Shown: piece after piece, positions 8,130 to 15,888 of the stretch | Layout of the letters: each line of letters starts with the position of its first letter | Position numbering within the stretch: the first letter of the stretch is position 1 | Source: Jejuia sp047345485 | GTDB taxonomy: Bacteria; Bacteroidota; Bacteroidia; Flavobacteriales; Flavobacteriaceae | Assembly: GCF_047345485.1 (NCBI RefSeq) | Contig: NZ_JBLFEN010000004.1 | Location: 310,001-374,000, forward strand | Length of the DNA stretch: 64,000 nucleotides | Direction of reading: 5' to 3' | Position numbers and translations under genes: made by a program | The notes under the pieces: model-generated | Told to the model about the DNA's origin: nothing | The model's database searches: none | Seen by the model: the letters and a program-made list of their open reading frames with translations, nothing else

Positions 8130-9365
8130 TTAACGTCTTCTGCCTCCAGATGAACCTCTAGAACTTCCTGAACTTCTAGAACCTCCTGATGATCTAGATA
8201 CAGACCCTGAACTTCTTGAAGACGATGATCTTGAATATGACCCGCTACTTCTACTAGAACTAGATCTTGAAGAACTTCTGCTATAGTTAGAATTTCCTCC
8301 TCTAGAATAATTTGATGAAGAACTTCTTCTAATAGGTGTAGAGTATCTACTGTTAGAGGAAGATGATCTATTATTACGTGAATACAAAGGTTGCCTTGAG
8401 CTGCTTCGTCTTACCGTTGAGTTTCTATTTATAGAACTAGAATTACCAGATCTAACCACTCTTCTAGCGGACGTACCGTTATTTCTTACCACACTGTTAC
8501 TATTGCGTCTTGCGGTGCTATATCTTGAAGAAGGACTATTGCTGCGTGCAACACTTGTTCTTCTAGAGGTACTATTATACCTTCTAGCGGTTGTGTTACT
8601 TCTATCATTTGTAGATAAGCGTCTGTTATTAGCCACACTACTTCGTCTTAAAGAATTATTTGTAGAATTTCTACCAAAAGTAGCAGAACTTCTTCTTGTA
8701 TTATTGTATGCAAACCTGTTTCCAAACCTATTAAACCCGTTTCCAGCTATAAATCCATTACCGTAAAACCCAGGATATCCCCATCTGTTCCAACCGAAGC
8801 CACCGCCCCAACCGAAGCCTCCGCCAAAGCCAAAGCCACCATTAAACCATGGATTGTTCCATCCACCGCCCCAGCGGTTCCATCTATTCCATCCCCAATT
8901 ATTCCAACCAAAGCCTCCGCCAAAGCCAAAGCCAAAGCCGCCATTTAACCAAGGATTCCATCCCCAGTTGTTCCATCCGTTGTCAATATAGTTTATTGTA
9001 ACATTATCATTAACTTGTCCCCAACCTGCATTACCTTGATAATCGTTATTTAAATTATCATCTGTAGCAATATTATCTTCACTACTGTAATTATCTATAT
9101 CTGTAAAAATAGCGCCATTGTCGGTAGCAACTTCATACTCTTGTGCTTTGTTTTTAAAGTAATTCTCGTAATAATCATTACCTTGAGCATCTTTGTTAGC
9201 ATTAACAACATTTTGTTGGTTTTGAGGCGTAGTGTTAGTACCACCATAAATACCATCATTGTCAACACCAACATATTGGTACGAACCACAAGATGCTAAT
9301 CCAAAGAACAATCCAAAGATTGCTGCGAATTGCATTTTCGATTTTAAGTAGTTAATAATTTGCAT
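8130..9365 (-). CDS. Lipoprotein with Trp/Asn/Gly-rich repeats and Ser/Arg-rich tail
   Basis: Unrecognised family. From the ATG at 9365 the 411-residue protein has a lipoprotein signal with lipobox GLASC (Cys26), then an Asn/Asp-rich stretch. Residues about 130-214 are a low-complexity repeat of GWNNWGWN and GGFGFGGGFG units, and residues about 223-411 are almost entirely Ser, Arg, Asn, Tyr and Gly, ending in three Arg. The composition recalls adhesive or self-associating (prion-like) polypeptides, and the strongly basic tail could bind nucleic acid or acidic polysaccharide; both are inferences. The DNA of the middle region has imperfect tandem repeats, so length may vary between strains. The start at 9365 is preferred over the frame extension to 9416 because it directly precedes the signal peptide. 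It is divergent from proS. Confidence 0.75.
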   Translation of the reverse strand: MQIINYLKSKMQFAAIFGLFFGLASCGSYQYVGVDNDGIYGGTNTTPQNQQNVVNANKDAQGNDYYENYFKNKAQEYEVATDNGAIFTDIDNYSSEDNIATDDNLNNDYQGNAGWGQVNDNVTINYIDNGWNNWGWNPWLNGGFGFGFGGGFGWNNWGWNRWNRWGGGWNNPWFNGGFGFGGGFGWGGGFGWNRWGYPGFYGNGFIAGNGFNRFGNRFAYNNTRRSSATFGRNSTNNSLRRSSVANNRRLSTNDRSNTTARRYNSTSRRTSVARSNSPSSRYSTARRNSNSVVRNNGTSARRVVRSGNSSSINRNSTVRRSSSRQPLYSRNNRSSSSNSRYSTPIRRSSSSNYSRGGNSNYSRSSSRSSSSRSSGSYSRSSSSRSSGSVSRSSGGSRSSGSSRGSSGGRRR

Positions 9366-9383
9366 ATCTCTATAATTTAATTG

Positions 9384-9411
9384 TTGAACATAACAAAAAT
9401 AGTTAGTTTTG
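9384..9411 (+). promoter_or_regulatory. Bacteroidetes-type promoter of proS
   Basis: TTG at 9384-9386 is followed after 17 bp by TAGTTTTG at 9404-9411, matching the Bacteroidetes consensus TTG-N(17-23)-TAnnTTTG. It lies about 55 bp before the proS ATG. On the other strand the same DNA holds TATTTTTG (9401-9394), so the divergent lipoprotein gene may share the region. Confidence 0.55.
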
Positions 9412-9464
9412 CGCAACTATTTTTTTATTTAACATAGTCACAATATTTGTGCCAAAAAAGCAAT

Positions 9465-10943
9465 ATGAGCAAAAAACTTACTAGTAGGGCAGAAGATTAT
9501 TCAAAATGGTATAACGAACTGGTTGTCAAGGCAGATTTAGCAGAGAACTCTGCAGTAAGAGGTTGTATGGTAATTAAACCCTATGGGTATGCGATATGGG
9601 AGAAAATGCAAGCAGAATTAGATAAAATGTTTAAAGAAACAGGACATCAAAATGCATATTTTCCACTGTTTGTTCCTAAAAGTCTGTTTGAAGCTGAAGA
9701 AAAAAATGCTGAAGGATTTGCAAAAGAGTGTGCAGTTGTTACACATTATAGGTTGCAGTCTGATCCTGATAGAGCGGGTAAATTACGTGTAGATCCCGAA
9801 GCAAAACTAGAAGAAGAATTAGTTGTTAGACCTACAAGTGAAGCTATTATTTGGAACACATATAGAAAATGGATTCAATCTTACAGAGATTTACCCATAT
9901 TAATTAATCAATGGGCAAATGTTGTGCGTTGGGAAATGCGTACTCGCTTATTTTTACGTACAGCTGAATTTTTGTGGCAAGAAGGCCACACAGCACATGC
10001 TACAAAAGCAGAAGCTATTGAAGAGACTAAATTAATGAATGGTATATATGCAAAATTTGTGGAGAATTTTATGGCTATACCTGTTATACAAGGTGTGAAA
10101 TCTGAAAGCGAGCGTTTTGCAGGTGCTGAAGATACTTATTGTATTGAAGCATTAATGCAAGACGGTAAGGCATTACAGGCCGGAACATCTCATTTTTTAG
10201 GTCAGAATTTTGCAAAAGCATTTGATGTTAAATATGCTAATAAAGAAGGGAAGCAAGATTATGTTTGGGCAACTTCTTGGGGCGTTTCCACACGTTTGAT
10301 GGGTGCATTAATAATGACACATAGTGATGATAATGGTTTAGTATTACCGCCAAATTTGGCACCATACCAAGTAGTTATTGTACCTATATATAAGAATGAT
10401 GAGCAGTTTGAGGCTATTAGTAAAGTAGCTAATGATATTATAGGTGATTTAAGAGATAGAAATATTTCTGTAAAATTTGATAAACGTGACACATTGAGAC
10501 CTGGTGCAAAATTTGCACAACACGAATTACAAGGAGTACCCGTGAGAATTGCAATTGGACCAAAAGATTTAGAAAATGAAACTGTTGAAGTAGCTAGAAG
10601 AGATACATTAAGTAAAGAAGTAGTAATTTTAGATAGAGTGAGTGTTGTAATAGAAAACTTGCTAAAAGATATACAAACATCACTATATAAAAAGGCGCTT
10701 AGTTTTAGAGAAGAACATATTACACCTGTAGATACGTTTGATACATTTAAAGATACGTTAGAGCGTAAGGGCGGATTTATCTCTGCACATTGGGATGGCA
10801 CTATTGAGACAGAAGATAAAATAAAAGAGTTAACAAAAGCTACAATACGCTGTATACCGTTGGATGCTAGAGAAGAAGAAGGTGTTTGTGTGTATTCGGG
10901 AAAGCCCTCTAGCAAGCGTGTTTTATTTGCAAAAGCATATTAG
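9465..10943 (+). CDS. proS: Prolyl-tRNA synthetase (short, archaeal/eukaryotic-type)
   Basis: Class II synthetase charging tRNA-Pro. The 492-residue protein begins MSKKLTSRAEDYSKWYNELV and contains the type-specific core VRGCMVIKPYGYAIWEKMQ, the motif 2 region VVRPTSEAIIW with VVRWEMRTRLFLRTAEFLWQ and the motif 3 region SWGVSTRLMGALIMTHSDDNGL. It lacks the large editing insertion of the bacterial long form and has the C-terminal domain of the short form (end ...SKRVLFAKAY). This form is usual in Bacteroidetes. ATG at 9465 is preferred over the upstream TTG at 9447 because the protein then matches the family N-terminus. Confidence 0.97.
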   Translation: MSKKLTSRAEDYSKWYNELVVKADLAENSAVRGCMVIKPYGYAIWEKMQAELDKMFKETGHQNAYFPLFVPKSLFEAEEKNAEGFAKECAVVTHYRLQSDPDRAGKLRVDPEAKLEEELVVRPTSEAIIWNTYRKWIQSYRDLPILINQWANVVRWEMRTRLFLRTAEFLWQEGHTAHATKAEAIEETKLMNGIYAKFVENFMAIPVIQGVKSESERFAGAEDTYCIEALMQDGKALQAGTSHFLGQNFAKAFDVKYANKEGKQDYVWATSWGVSTRLMGALIMTHSDDNGLVLPPNLAPYQVVIVPIYKNDEQFEAISKVANDIIGDLRDRNISVKFDKRDTLRPGAKFAQHELQGVPVRIAIGPKDLENETVEVARRDTLSKEVVILDRVSVVIENLLKDIQTSLYKKALSFREEHITPVDTFDTFKDTLERKGGFISAHWDGTIETEDKIKELTKATIRCIPLDAREEEGVCVYSGKPSSKRVLFAKAY

Positions 10944-10976
10944 ATTAATTTTTTTTTAAAAAAGTTTAATCTACAG

Positions 10977-11006
10977 TTGCAACATTTAAAAATAGTTGTA
11001 TTTTTG
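10977..11006 (+). promoter_or_regulatory. Promoter of the tRNA-Glu / rpsT unit
   Basis: TTG at 10977-10979 and TATTTTTG at 10999-11006 are separated by 19 bp, a textbook Bacteroidetes promoter. The predicted start is about 45 bp before the tRNA. Just upstream, 10942-10974 holds an imperfect A/T-rich hairpin (TAGATTAA...TTAATCTA) that may end proS transcription. Confidence 0.65.
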
Positions 11007-11057
11007 CATCCGCAATGGAAACGTTGTAGGTTCATTTAAATAATAAAATAACCAAAT

Positions 11058-11129
11058 GGCCCGTTCGTCTATCGGCTAGGACGCCAGGTTTTCATCCTGG
11101 TAAGAGGGGTTCGATTCCCCTACGGGCTA
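11058..11129 (+). tRNA. tRNA-Glu (anticodon TTC)
   Basis: The cloverleaf can be drawn by hand. Acceptor GGCCCGT pairs with ACGGGCT (one G-T pair at the end), the anticodon stem CCAGG/CCTGG encloses the loop TTTTCAT with anticodon TTC, and the T arm GAGGGGTTCGATTCCCC is intact. The discriminator base is A and CCA is not encoded (next bases CAA). It lies 25 bp upstream of rpsT and is probably cotranscribed with it. Confidence 0.97.
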
Positions 11130-11154
11130 CAATTTTTAATAAGAAAAAAACAAA

Positions 11155-11406
11155 ATGGCAAATCATAAGTCAGCTTTAAAAAGAATAAGAAGTAACGAGA
11201 AAAGACGTGTGTTAAATAAGTACCAACACAAAACAACTCGTAACGCTATAAAAAAATTACGTGAACTATCTGATAAGAAAGAAGCAGAAGCTATGTTTCC
11301 TTCAATCGTTTCTATGTTAGATAAATTAGCTAAAAAGAATATTATACATGCTAATAAAGCTGCAAATGTAAAATCTGGTTTAGCGAAACACATTCAAGCA
11401 TTATAG
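11155..11406 (+). CDS. rpsT: 30S ribosomal protein S20
   Basis: This 83-residue, strongly basic helical protein binds 16S rRNA early in small-subunit assembly. It starts MANHKSALKRIRSNEKRRVLN and ends GLAKHIQAL, both typical of bS20, and the length is normal. It follows tRNA-Glu directly and is closed by a clear hairpin terminator. Confidence 0.97.
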   Translation: MANHKSALKRIRSNEKRRVLNKYQHKTTRNAIKKLRELSDKKEAEAMFPSIVSMLDKLAKKNIIHANKAANVKSGLAKHIQAL

Positions 11407-11430
11407 TAAATTATAATTTACAAATACTAT

Positions 11431-11461
11431 AAAAAAACCACTCTTTAGGAGTGGTTTTTTT
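11431..11461. terminator. Bidirectional terminator between rpsT and the PqqB-like gene
   Basis: The stem AAAAAAACCACTC / GAGTGGTTTTTT with a TTTAG loop has runs of A and T on both sides, so it can serve rpsT (+) and the convergent gene at 11493 (-). Confidence 0.85.
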
Positions 11462-11492
11462 ATAGCATATATTTTAATTTTCCTAAATAATG

Positions 11493-12470
11493 TTATAGTT
11501 TAAAGATATCATTTTTTCTGGCGATTCTAAATCCTTCATCTAAAATATGTTTAGTTTCTTTACTTTCAGGATTTAGTAATGGATTAGTATGATTAAAATG
11601 AATGAAAATCACTTTGTTTTTCTCTTCTTTTCTTAGCGTTTTGAATTTTTCAATACTTTCTATAACAAATGGATGTGGAATTTCACTAATGTCTCTATTG
11701 TTAATTTCTTCGTTATTGTAAAACGTCGCATCCAAAAAAGCATAGTCTACTTTTTTTATTTCTTCTAGAATATTTTTATTCCATTTTTCCCATTTGTCAA
11801 TATCTGGAATAAATAAAGCACTTTTATTTGGCCCTTCAATTTTGTAACCAACAGTTTCAGACAACTCATCTCTATGAGGTACTAAAACTGGAATTACTGT
11901 AATAGTATTAGATAGTACTATTTGCTCTTCGTTTTTAAGTGTATTTAGTACAATGTTTTTGTTTTTTACTAGCAAATTCCAAGGTGCATTATTTTCAAGA
12001 AACACATTCATTTTAGGCATGCCATACACTAAAATTTTAGTTGCATTTGTAGCTTCTTTACCTAAATACATCAAACCTGTGTAATGCCCTATATGTGCAT
12101 GTGTTAAAAAAATACCGTCTACTAATTGATTTGTATTCTGATTATCAAGTTGGGTAAGTGTTTTTATTTGAGAACCAATATCAGGCGTAGCCTCAAATAA
12201 ATAGGTTTTATGATTTTTAGCATCGATAAGGCCTAACGAAACTACATTTCTGTTTACGGTTGAATTATTAAATAAACCAATGCAGCATTTTTTTTTACAA
12301 CCAATTTGAGGAGCACCAGCATCTTGTGTGGTTCCTAGAACTATAAGTGATGTCTCATTTACGCTTGTATTCTCTGTAGTATCGATAGAAACTATTTTTT
12401 TACTAGATACATTGTTATTGCAAGCCAGAATAAATAGAACTAAACTTAATAATATAAAGTGTGTTTTCAT
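11493..12470 (-). CDS. PqqB-like metallo-beta-lactamase-fold lipoprotein
   Basis: From the ATG at 12470 this is a 325-residue lipoprotein (signal ending FILAC, Cys17; a frame extension to 12545 would bury the signal). The body is a metallo-beta-lactamase fold close to the PqqB group: LIVLGTTQDAGAPQIGCKKK with C58, C62 and C63, then the metal motif THAHIGHYTGL (H124, H126, H129). The Asp of the usual HxHxDH is Gly, so a two-metal hydrolase site may be incomplete. Later histidines (HRDEL, DATFYN, HFNHTNP) complete the fold. No pqqA/C/D/E genes are nearby, so PQQ synthesis is unlikely. It starts 1 bp after the ctaA stop and is probably co-translated with it. Substrate unknown. Confidence 0.8.
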   Translation of the reverse strand: MKTHFILLSLVLFILACNNNVSSKKIVSIDTTENTSVNETSLIVLGTTQDAGAPQIGCKKKCCIGLFNNSTVNRNVVSLGLIDAKNHKTYLFEATPDIGSQIKTLTQLDNQNTNQLVDGIFLTHAHIGHYTGLMYLGKEATNATKILVYGMPKMNVFLENNAPWNLLVKNKNIVLNTLKNEEQIVLSNTITVIPVLVPHRDELSETVGYKIEGPNKSALFIPDIDKWEKWNKNILEEIKKVDYAFLDATFYNNEEINNRDISEIPHPFVIESIEKFKTLRKEEKNKVIFIHFNHTNPLLNPESKETKHILDEGFRIARKNDIFKL

Positions 12471-12471
12471 T

Positions 12472-13488
12472 TTACTTACTAAATCTATGTAACGTAAATA
12501 CCATTGCTGAAAGTAATATAAATGCACCAACTTGATGTGCAACACCTAGCCAAACAGGAACTTGTAATATTATAGTAAGTACACCTAATAGAAATTGTAT
12601 AAATACCATGCCTAAAAGTACAGCAATACCTATAACTTGATTTTTAGTGAGTATAAGTTGTTTGCTTTTTCTCCAAATAATAATAACCATGAGTACAACA
12701 ACGTACGCTAAAATTCTATGCACAAACTGTACGCCACTTTTACCTTCAATAAAGTTTTTATAAATAGGCGTTTGTTCAATATATACAGTTTCGTGCATAA
12801 ATTTGCCTTCACTCATCATAGGCCAGTGGTTGTGTATCCACCCAGCATCTAAGCCAGCAACAAAAGCACCATATATAATTTGAATTAGTAATACCACTAA
12901 GCCAACCCGAACTAAATTTCTAAAACTTTTTGAGATATCTTTCTTTTTAGGATAAATCAAGTCTAATGCTACCCAAAAGGTATAAGCAAAAGTTAAGAAT
13001 GCTGTGGTTAAGTGTGCAGCTAGCCTGAAATGACTTACATCTGGTCTGTCTACCAATCCGCTTTTTACCATATACCATCCTAAAAATCCTTGAAAACTAC
13101 CCATTATTAATAGGGTAAAGGATTTTTTAATCGTAGGTTTAGAGAGTTGTTTAGTAATTAAAAAATATAAAAACGGAATTATAAATACCAAACCAATTAG
13201 TCGTCCTAAAACACGATGAAACCACTCCCAGAAGTAGATGTCTTTAAAATCTTCTAAACTAAAATGATTGTTTAGCTTTTGGTATTCAGGGTACTCCTTA
13301 TACAAATCAAAAGCTTCTTGCCATTCTAAATCGTTCATAGGTGGAATGGTGCCAGAGATTAATTTATAATTAGAAATTGAGAGACCAGAATGCGTTAATC
13401 GGGTAATACCACCAACAATCACCATAATAAATATGAGGATACATCCAGTTAATAACCAGTAAATTACACGTTTATTATCCTTTTTCAT
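12472..13488 (-). CDS. ctaA: Heme A synthase (CtaA/COX15)
   Basis: Integral membrane enzyme oxidising the C8 methyl of heme O to make heme A for cytochrome c oxidase. The 338-residue protein has about eight hydrophobic segments and the conserved histidines: TRLTHSGLS, FHRVLGR (H91), HFRLAAH (H153, H159), VHRILAY (H257) and AHQVGAF (H318). The length is that of the two-halves CtaA/COX15 fold. The next gene starts 1 bp after its stop, suggesting an operon with a PqqB-like lipoprotein. The upstream 371 bp contain a foldback repeat rather than a gene. Confidence 0.95.
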   Translation of the reverse strand: MKKDNKRVIYWLLTGCILIFIMVIVGGITRLTHSGLSISNYKLISGTIPPMNDLEWQEAFDLYKEYPEYQKLNNHFSLEDFKDIYFWEWFHRVLGRLIGLVFIIPFLYFLITKQLSKPTIKKSFTLLIMGSFQGFLGWYMVKSGLVDRPDVSHFRLAAHLTTAFLTFAYTFWVALDLIYPKKKDISKSFRNLVRVGLVVLLIQIIYGAFVAGLDAGWIHNHWPMMSEGKFMHETVYIEQTPIYKNFIEGKSGVQFVHRILAYVVVLMVIIIWRKSKQLILTKNQVIGIAVLLGMVFIQFLLGVLTIILQVPVWLGVAHQVGAFILLSAMVFTLHRFSK

Positions 13489-13580
13489 AATTCAATTTTT
13501 TTTCAAAACAAATACTATTATTTATAGTCTTTAAAATTTACAGCTTTTTTTAAATATATGTAATGTAATCATTTAAATAA

Positions 13581-13775
13581 AATTCATTAACCCGTTGTGC
13601 ATTTGGAAAAATTCTGTCAATTCGAGTGAATTTCACGATTGAAATGAGTGAAATTTGTATCGAGAATAAGAATTTTTAATATGAATTGGTTCTCGATACT
13701 ATTTTTTTATCAAAAAAATCACTCGAACTGACATTGCACTGTTTATTTCAACTCAAAATGCACAATGGGTTTCAT
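13581..13775. repeat. Foldback intergenic element, full copy A
   Basis: A roughly 195-bp non-coding block of nested inverted repeats. The outer pair is 13589-13604 and 13756-13771 (15 of 16 matches, GTTGTGCATTT type). The middle pair is 13616-13629 and 13719-13732 (13 of 14, around TTCGAGTGA). The inner pair is 13657-13666 and 13690-13699 (10 of 10, GTATCGAGAA). A related copy lies at 53202-53406 and a half copy at 59291-59317. This suggests a mobile, non-autonomous foldback/MITE-like or REP-like element. The whole ctaA-cca gap (13489-13859) holds nothing else recognisable. Confidence 0.8.
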
Positions 13776-13859
13776 TAATACTTTTTTAAAGAGTAACTTA
13801 AATGAAATACTAGATTGGCAAAGATTAAGTTTTAGAATCTGCACATAGTAATCTTAATA

Positions 13860-15278
13860 TTAAGCGTTTAACTTTAACCCTAGCTGCTCTCCTTTTTTAA
13901 GCATCAAGTTGTAAGCAGCAGCATGTTCATTAGGTATTTCTCCTTCTAAAATGGCTTCTTTTATTGCTTCTTTTATGATACCTATTTCTCGTGATGGTTT
14001 TAAATTGAAGGTTTCCATAATTTCAGCTCCTGATACAGGAGGTTGAAAATTTCGTACTTGGTCGCGCTCTTCAACTTCAATTATTTTATCACGAACAATC
14101 TTAAAATTGTTATGATATTTATTAAATTTTCTTGGGTTTTTAGTGGTAATATCAGCCTCACAAAGCGTCATTAAATCTTCTACATAATCGCCAGCATCAA
14201 ATACTAAGCGTCTCACAGCAGAATCTGTTACCATATCTTGGGCCAAAACAATTGGGCGAGAACTCATAAACACCATTTTTTGAACAAATTTCATTTTATC
14301 ATTCAATGGCATTTTTAAACGTTTAAATAAATGGTATACCATTTTAGAACCTTCAAATTCATGCCCATGAAACGTCCAGCCTACTTTTTTACTAAAGCGT
14401 TTGGTTGGTGCTTTACCAATATCATGTAACAGTGCAGCCCAACGCAACCATAAATCATCAGTATGTTTTGCAATATTATCTACAACTTCCAGGGTGTGGT
14501 AAAAATTATCTTTATGGCGTTGTCCTTCAATTTCATCTATACCTTTAAGTGCTGTTAATTCTGGTAAAATGTGTTTTAATACTCCTGTTTTTTCTAATAG
14601 TAAAAAGCCAATTGATGGTGTTTTGCTTTCTAGTATTTTATGAAGCTCTACAACAATACGCTCATTTGTTATAATTTTAATGCGTTCAGCATTCCTAGTA
14701 ATGGCGTTTAAACTTTCTGTTTCAATTTTAAAATTTAATTGTGTTGCAAACCTAATAGCACGCATCATTCGTAAAGGGTCATCACTATAAGTAATATCAG
14801 GGTCTAATGGTGTTCTAATTATTTTGTCTTTTAAATCTTGTATCCCGTTAAATGGATCTAGTATATCGCCAAAATTAGCTTCAGATAAATTAATAGCTAA
14901 TGCATTTATAGTAAAATCCCGTCGGTTTTGGTCATCTTGCAAAGTACCATGTTCAACCACTGGGTTTCTACTATCTTTTGCGTAAGATTCTTTTCTTGCT
15001 CCCACAAATTCAATTTCAATATCATTGTGGCGTAACATTGCAGTACCGTAAGTTTTAAATACTTGTACTTTTGGTGTGTTAGGTAAGTTTTTAGCAACCT
15101 GTTTAGCTAATGCAATACCACTACCAATGGCAACAATATCAATATCTTTTGCATCACCGCGTTTTAATAAATAATCACGAACAAATCCGCCAATAACATA
15201 GCTGTCTAAATTAAGCTGATTTGCTGATTTAGAGATTACTTTAAATATATTGTTTTTTATAGCCTCTTTATAGTTCAT
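13860..15278 (-). CDS. cca: CCA-adding enzyme / tRNA nucleotidyltransferase with HD domain
   Basis: This 472-residue class II polynucleotide nucleotidyltransferase is predicted to add or repair the 3' CCA of tRNAs, needed here because tRNA-Glu does not encode CCA. The N-terminal catalytic head shows YVIGGFVRDYLLKRG with DIDIV, then RRDFTINALA and the RNA-binding signature SDDPLRMMRAIRFATQL. The middle carries an HD domain (HTLEVVDNI and RWAALLHDIGK), which can act as a phosphohydrolase. The C-terminal part ends EGEIPNEHAAAYNLM. Length fits the Bacteroidetes HD-containing form. It is followed after 40 bp on the DNA by the tsaC-like gene in the same direction. Confidence 0.92.
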   Translation of the reverse strand: MNYKEAIKNNIFKVISKSANQLNLDSYVIGGFVRDYLLKRGDAKDIDIVAIGSGIALAKQVAKNLPNTPKVQVFKTYGTAMLRHNDIEIEFVGARKESYAKDSRNPVVEHGTLQDDQNRRDFTINALAINLSEANFGDILDPFNGIQDLKDKIIRTPLDPDITYSDDPLRMMRAIRFATQLNFKIETESLNAITRNAERIKIITNERIVVELHKILESKTPSIGFLLLEKTGVLKHILPELTALKGIDEIEGQRHKDNFYHTLEVVDNIAKHTDDLWLRWAALLHDIGKAPTKRFSKKVGWTFHGHEFEGSKMVYHLFKRLKMPLNDKMKFVQKMVFMSSRPIVLAQDMVTDSAVRRLVFDAGDYVEDLMTLCEADITTKNPRKFNKYHNNFKIVRDKIIEVEERDQVRNFQPPVSGAEIMETFNLKPSREIGIIKEAIKEAILEGEIPNEHAAAYNLMLKKGEQLGLKLNA

Positions 15279-15318
15279 GAATAAAAATAAAAATGCAACT
15301 TGATAAAAATTAAGCGAT

Positions 15319-15888
15319 CTATTTTCGTAAAATCTTCACAATATTACTGTTGCTTATTTGAATTATTGCAGCATGTATTTTGCAAATTTTTTCTTTTTGC
15401 AAATTTACGACATACGCTACATCTTTTAAAATAGCTGGCACTATTTCTTTAAAGGATTTTGGTATAGTTTCTCCCTCAATATGAGCTAGCGTTGTTGCCA
15501 AAGCCCCGTTTAATCGTCTTGATAGTTGGTAGCAAAAGTCATCATCAGGAATTCGTATGGCTATGGTATTATCTTTTGCTATTAAATTTGTAGCTAAATT
15601 TTGTGGAGCTTCATAAATTAAAGTAGTGGGTATATCTGTGATTTCTAATATGCTTTGAGCGGCTAAAGGTATTTGTTTTACATACTTATTTAACATGCGA
15701 TCATCGGCAACAAAACACGTAATATTTCTTTGGCTTTTACTTTGTTTTATTGCGAATAATTTTTCAACAGCTTTGTTATTAGTGGCATCACATGCGATAC
15801 TCCAATACGTATCTGTAGGTAGTATAATAAGACCTCCGTTTTTTAGAGTAGTAACTGCATTTTTTACTTCAGCATGTATATTAGGCAT
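15319..15888 (-). CDS. TsaC/Sua5-family protein with divergent active site
   Basis: This 189-residue YrdC-fold protein belongs to the family that makes threonylcarbamoyl-AMP for the t6A37 tRNA modification. The ATP/threonine pocket is partly kept: ILPTDTYWSIACDAT near residue 25-38 and KQSKSQRN near 50. The usual (S/T)xAN signature before the conserved Gly is replaced by ATTLAHIEGE, and the PS(S/T) motif near the C-terminus is absent (KICKIHAAII). It may be a degenerate paralogue or one with a changed role; the cell presumably has another tsaC elsewhere. Its first 8 bp overlap the end of the upstream glycosyltransferase gene, so the two are probably cotranscribed. Confidence 0.75.
   Translation of the reverse strand: MPNIHAEVKNAVTTLKNGGLIILPTDTYWSIACDATNNKAVEKLFAIKQSKSQRNITCFVADDRMLNKYVKQIPLAAQSILEITDIPTTLIYEAPQNLATNLIAKDNTIAIRIPDDDFCYQLSRRLNGALATTLAHIEGETIPKSFKEIVPAILKDVAYVVNLQKEKICKIHAAIIQISNSNIVKILRK

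Noticed and set aside
10259..10915. 218-codon minus-strand open frame inside proS
   Set aside because: It is the antisense shadow of a clearly functional synthetase; its Ser/Leu-rich sequence matches no family.
11493..12470. Annotation as a true PqqB of PQQ biosynthesis
   Set aside because: No pqqA, C, D or E genes are present nearby, the protein is a lipoprotein, and the metal motif is altered.
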